A stretch of DNA of 64,000 nt from Linanthus parryae (Eukaryota; Streptophyta; Magnoliopsida; Ericales; Polemoniaceae): assembly GCA_023055425.1 (NCBI GenBank), contig JALGPY010000001.1, positions 111,395,057 to 111,459,056 on the forward strand. The letters run 5' to 3'. Both the position numbers and the translations under genes were made by a program. Shown one piece after another: positions 62,521 through 64,000 of the stretch; positions within the stretch are counted from its first letter, which is position 1; each line of letters begins with the position of its first letter. Under the pieces are notes generated by a model, which saw nothing but the letters and a program-made list of their open reading frames with translations, ran no database searches and was not told where the DNA came from.

Positions 62521-64000
62521 TGAACTCACGTGTGATCTTGGGAGAAGCTAGCCTGATACTAATCCAACTTGATCTGTCCACCGTTGCTTTCTCCATCTGC
62601 ATTGTCTACATACGCGTTGTAAGCATTCATGTTAAAGACTTATAAAAAGAGATTAATCATCCAAGCAACTAAAATTGAAGTTAGAAAGGATGGTCCACGA
62701 AGTCAAAAAGCAGATAGCAACTTACCCGATCAACTTATTCCCCCCTGTCCTTTGTTAATAAACATTATCACACAGGAATGAAGGCGATGCCCTCGAAGAG
62801 CACAGCAAGAGAACAATTAGAAAAGGATGGAATGGAGAGTATACTACATCACAAGTCGATTAAGCTTTTTTTTATTTATTTTTTAGGAAGAACAAGCTTT
62901 TAAAAAAAACTGAAAATGTTGGCTGCAAAGTGATCCACCCCTGTAGCATATGCAATAAATAAAGAGGCTGAGATTACATCGGAGGGATTGACTTATTCAA
63001 GTAGGGTATTGGAACAGCCACTTGTTCAACTTGATATTCTCACCCAAAAAACAGAATTCCCTACCTATCATGTACCAAACTCAACCCTATCACAAAAGCG
63101 ACTTAAAACCCAAACCAATATTAGTCCACCGGTCACGGAAGTTGATGGAACTTAATTTTGGATTTGCATGTATGTTAAAGTCTTATAGCACTGCACTTTT
63201 TCCAGTTTTTAGAAAATATTATTACTGCATCAGATGTGAAACCTCTTTTAAGTTGATTGTTTATCCAGTCCGTCATCAATATCGTTTCCTTCCCCTCCAA
63301 CTTCACCACTATTTTACTAAATTGTCCAGTTGTAAATGAAATAAACCCCTATTATGGCAACTTAAATCTCAATGCCATATTACGCTCGCGCACACCAACC
63401 CACCCTCTCTCTAAGCTTCGTCTTTATTCTCCCCTACTCGTAACAATGAGAAATAGGACAAGCACCGGAAGGAGAAACCCTAAGCCTCGATCATGGAAGC
63501 CATTCATTCAACTTCAAACCTATTTAAGAAATCACATGTGGACTTAGGGTGATTTTGGAGAAACAAATAGGAGTATTAATCATCCTTGCAAAACATGAAG
63601 ATACATCAAGAATATGATGTAGCAATCTAAAAGTTTCATGTGGGATCGTAATTATGCAAGTATATTTGAAATACGAATTAAAAAATTTGACCTTCGTGGA
63701 CGAAAAAACAGTCATGGCTGAAGTACCTGCAAGATCATGAACCTGGTTACGATCACATCAACCGAGAGAGGTACAGCACCTACGGTCGAACGTGAATGTC
63801 GACCCGCACTGCGTCTTCGTCCTTGATCCGAGAGATTGAGAGAGAGGAGGTCTGACGATTTGAGTCTTTTAGTAGGAACCGTCGTCGAAGAATCATTAAG
63901 CAACAAACGTTTCTTGTAGGGTGCACAAGGAATTTGAGTTAATAGTAGAAGTTTAAATGAGGCACTTATGTATTAAAAATTTTTATGGAGGAATTTTTAT
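62521..64000. other. Right end of the window, possible exons only
   Basis: Minus strand around 62560-62615 reads DNADGESNGGQIKLD then TAG, preceded by an ATGTAG acceptor-like site; minus 63907-63720 has a CTCTCTCTCAATCTCTC leader-like stretch and ends CTTGCAG then GTAC, donor-like. They could be the last and first exons of one minus-strand gene starting near or beyond the window end. No domain recognised and no middle exons found, so this is a weak suggestion. Confidence 0.2.

Noticed and set aside
62521..63910. A minus-strand gene with first exon at 63907-63720 and last exon near 62615-62560
   Set aside because: Splice-like sites and short coding-like pieces exist, but no domain, no middle exons and no continuous frame. 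Kept only as a note.

Overview
The window is nuclear DNA from a dicot plant; I cannot name the species. The evidence is two single-copy-type plant genes with normal plant exon structure, and the repeat content: Ty3/gypsy elements of the Tat and Athila clades, several Ty1/copia elements including one of Angela (BARE-like) type, L1-type LINE pieces and small MITEs. About 80 percent is nested, mostly decayed retrotransposon sequence.

Layout, left to right. (1) 301-15099: a complete Tat-clade LTR element in minus orientation with 627 and 624 bp LTRs, polypurine tract, PBS and a CCAGT target duplication. It has gag-protease, RT, RNase H, a second (archaeal-type) RNase H and integrase. Between pol and its 3' LTR it carries an antisense, multi-exon plant-mobile-domain (PMD) gene with its own promoter-like region, a second promoter-like site with a small ORF, and a 53-55 bp tandem repeat. 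(2) 15606-17494: an Athila-like solo LTR on the plus strand with a seven-unit palindrome array. (3) 17631-30953: a complete Athila element, minus, with GTTAT target duplication, tRNA-Asp PBS, gag-pol broken by four stops and two frameshifts, and an env-position ORF. It sits inside the gag zinc knuckle of an older plus-strand copia element (C1). (4) 30954-36187: the rest of C1, split again by a 1508 bp solo LTR (GGTAA duplication). (5) 36188-38487: gene-proximal DNA with a hAT-type MITE and a Tourist-like MITE. (6) 38488-39936: an intronless GT47 xyloglucan-galactosyltransferase-like gene. (7) 40562-44380, minus: a five-exon aldo-keto reductase gene, convergent with the GT47 gene, with a LINE tail in intron 2. 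(8) 44763-51158: a 3'-truncated Angela-type copia (C3) placed at the broken end of another copia (C2, 51159-55171). (9) 55193-57745: decayed Tnt1-like copia (C4). (10) 57931-59755: 5'-truncated LINE, minus. (11) 59756-64000: no gene I can support.

The two host genes do not form a pathway by any evidence here: one is a predicted Golgi cell-wall glycosyltransferase, the other a predicted cytosolic NADPH oxidoreductase. By-eye LTR comparison (about 4-5 percent differences for the Tat element, about 1.5-2 percent for the Athila element) suggests that the Athila insertion is the younger. The most unusual structure is the spliced, separately promoted PMD gene that travels antisense inside the Tat element.
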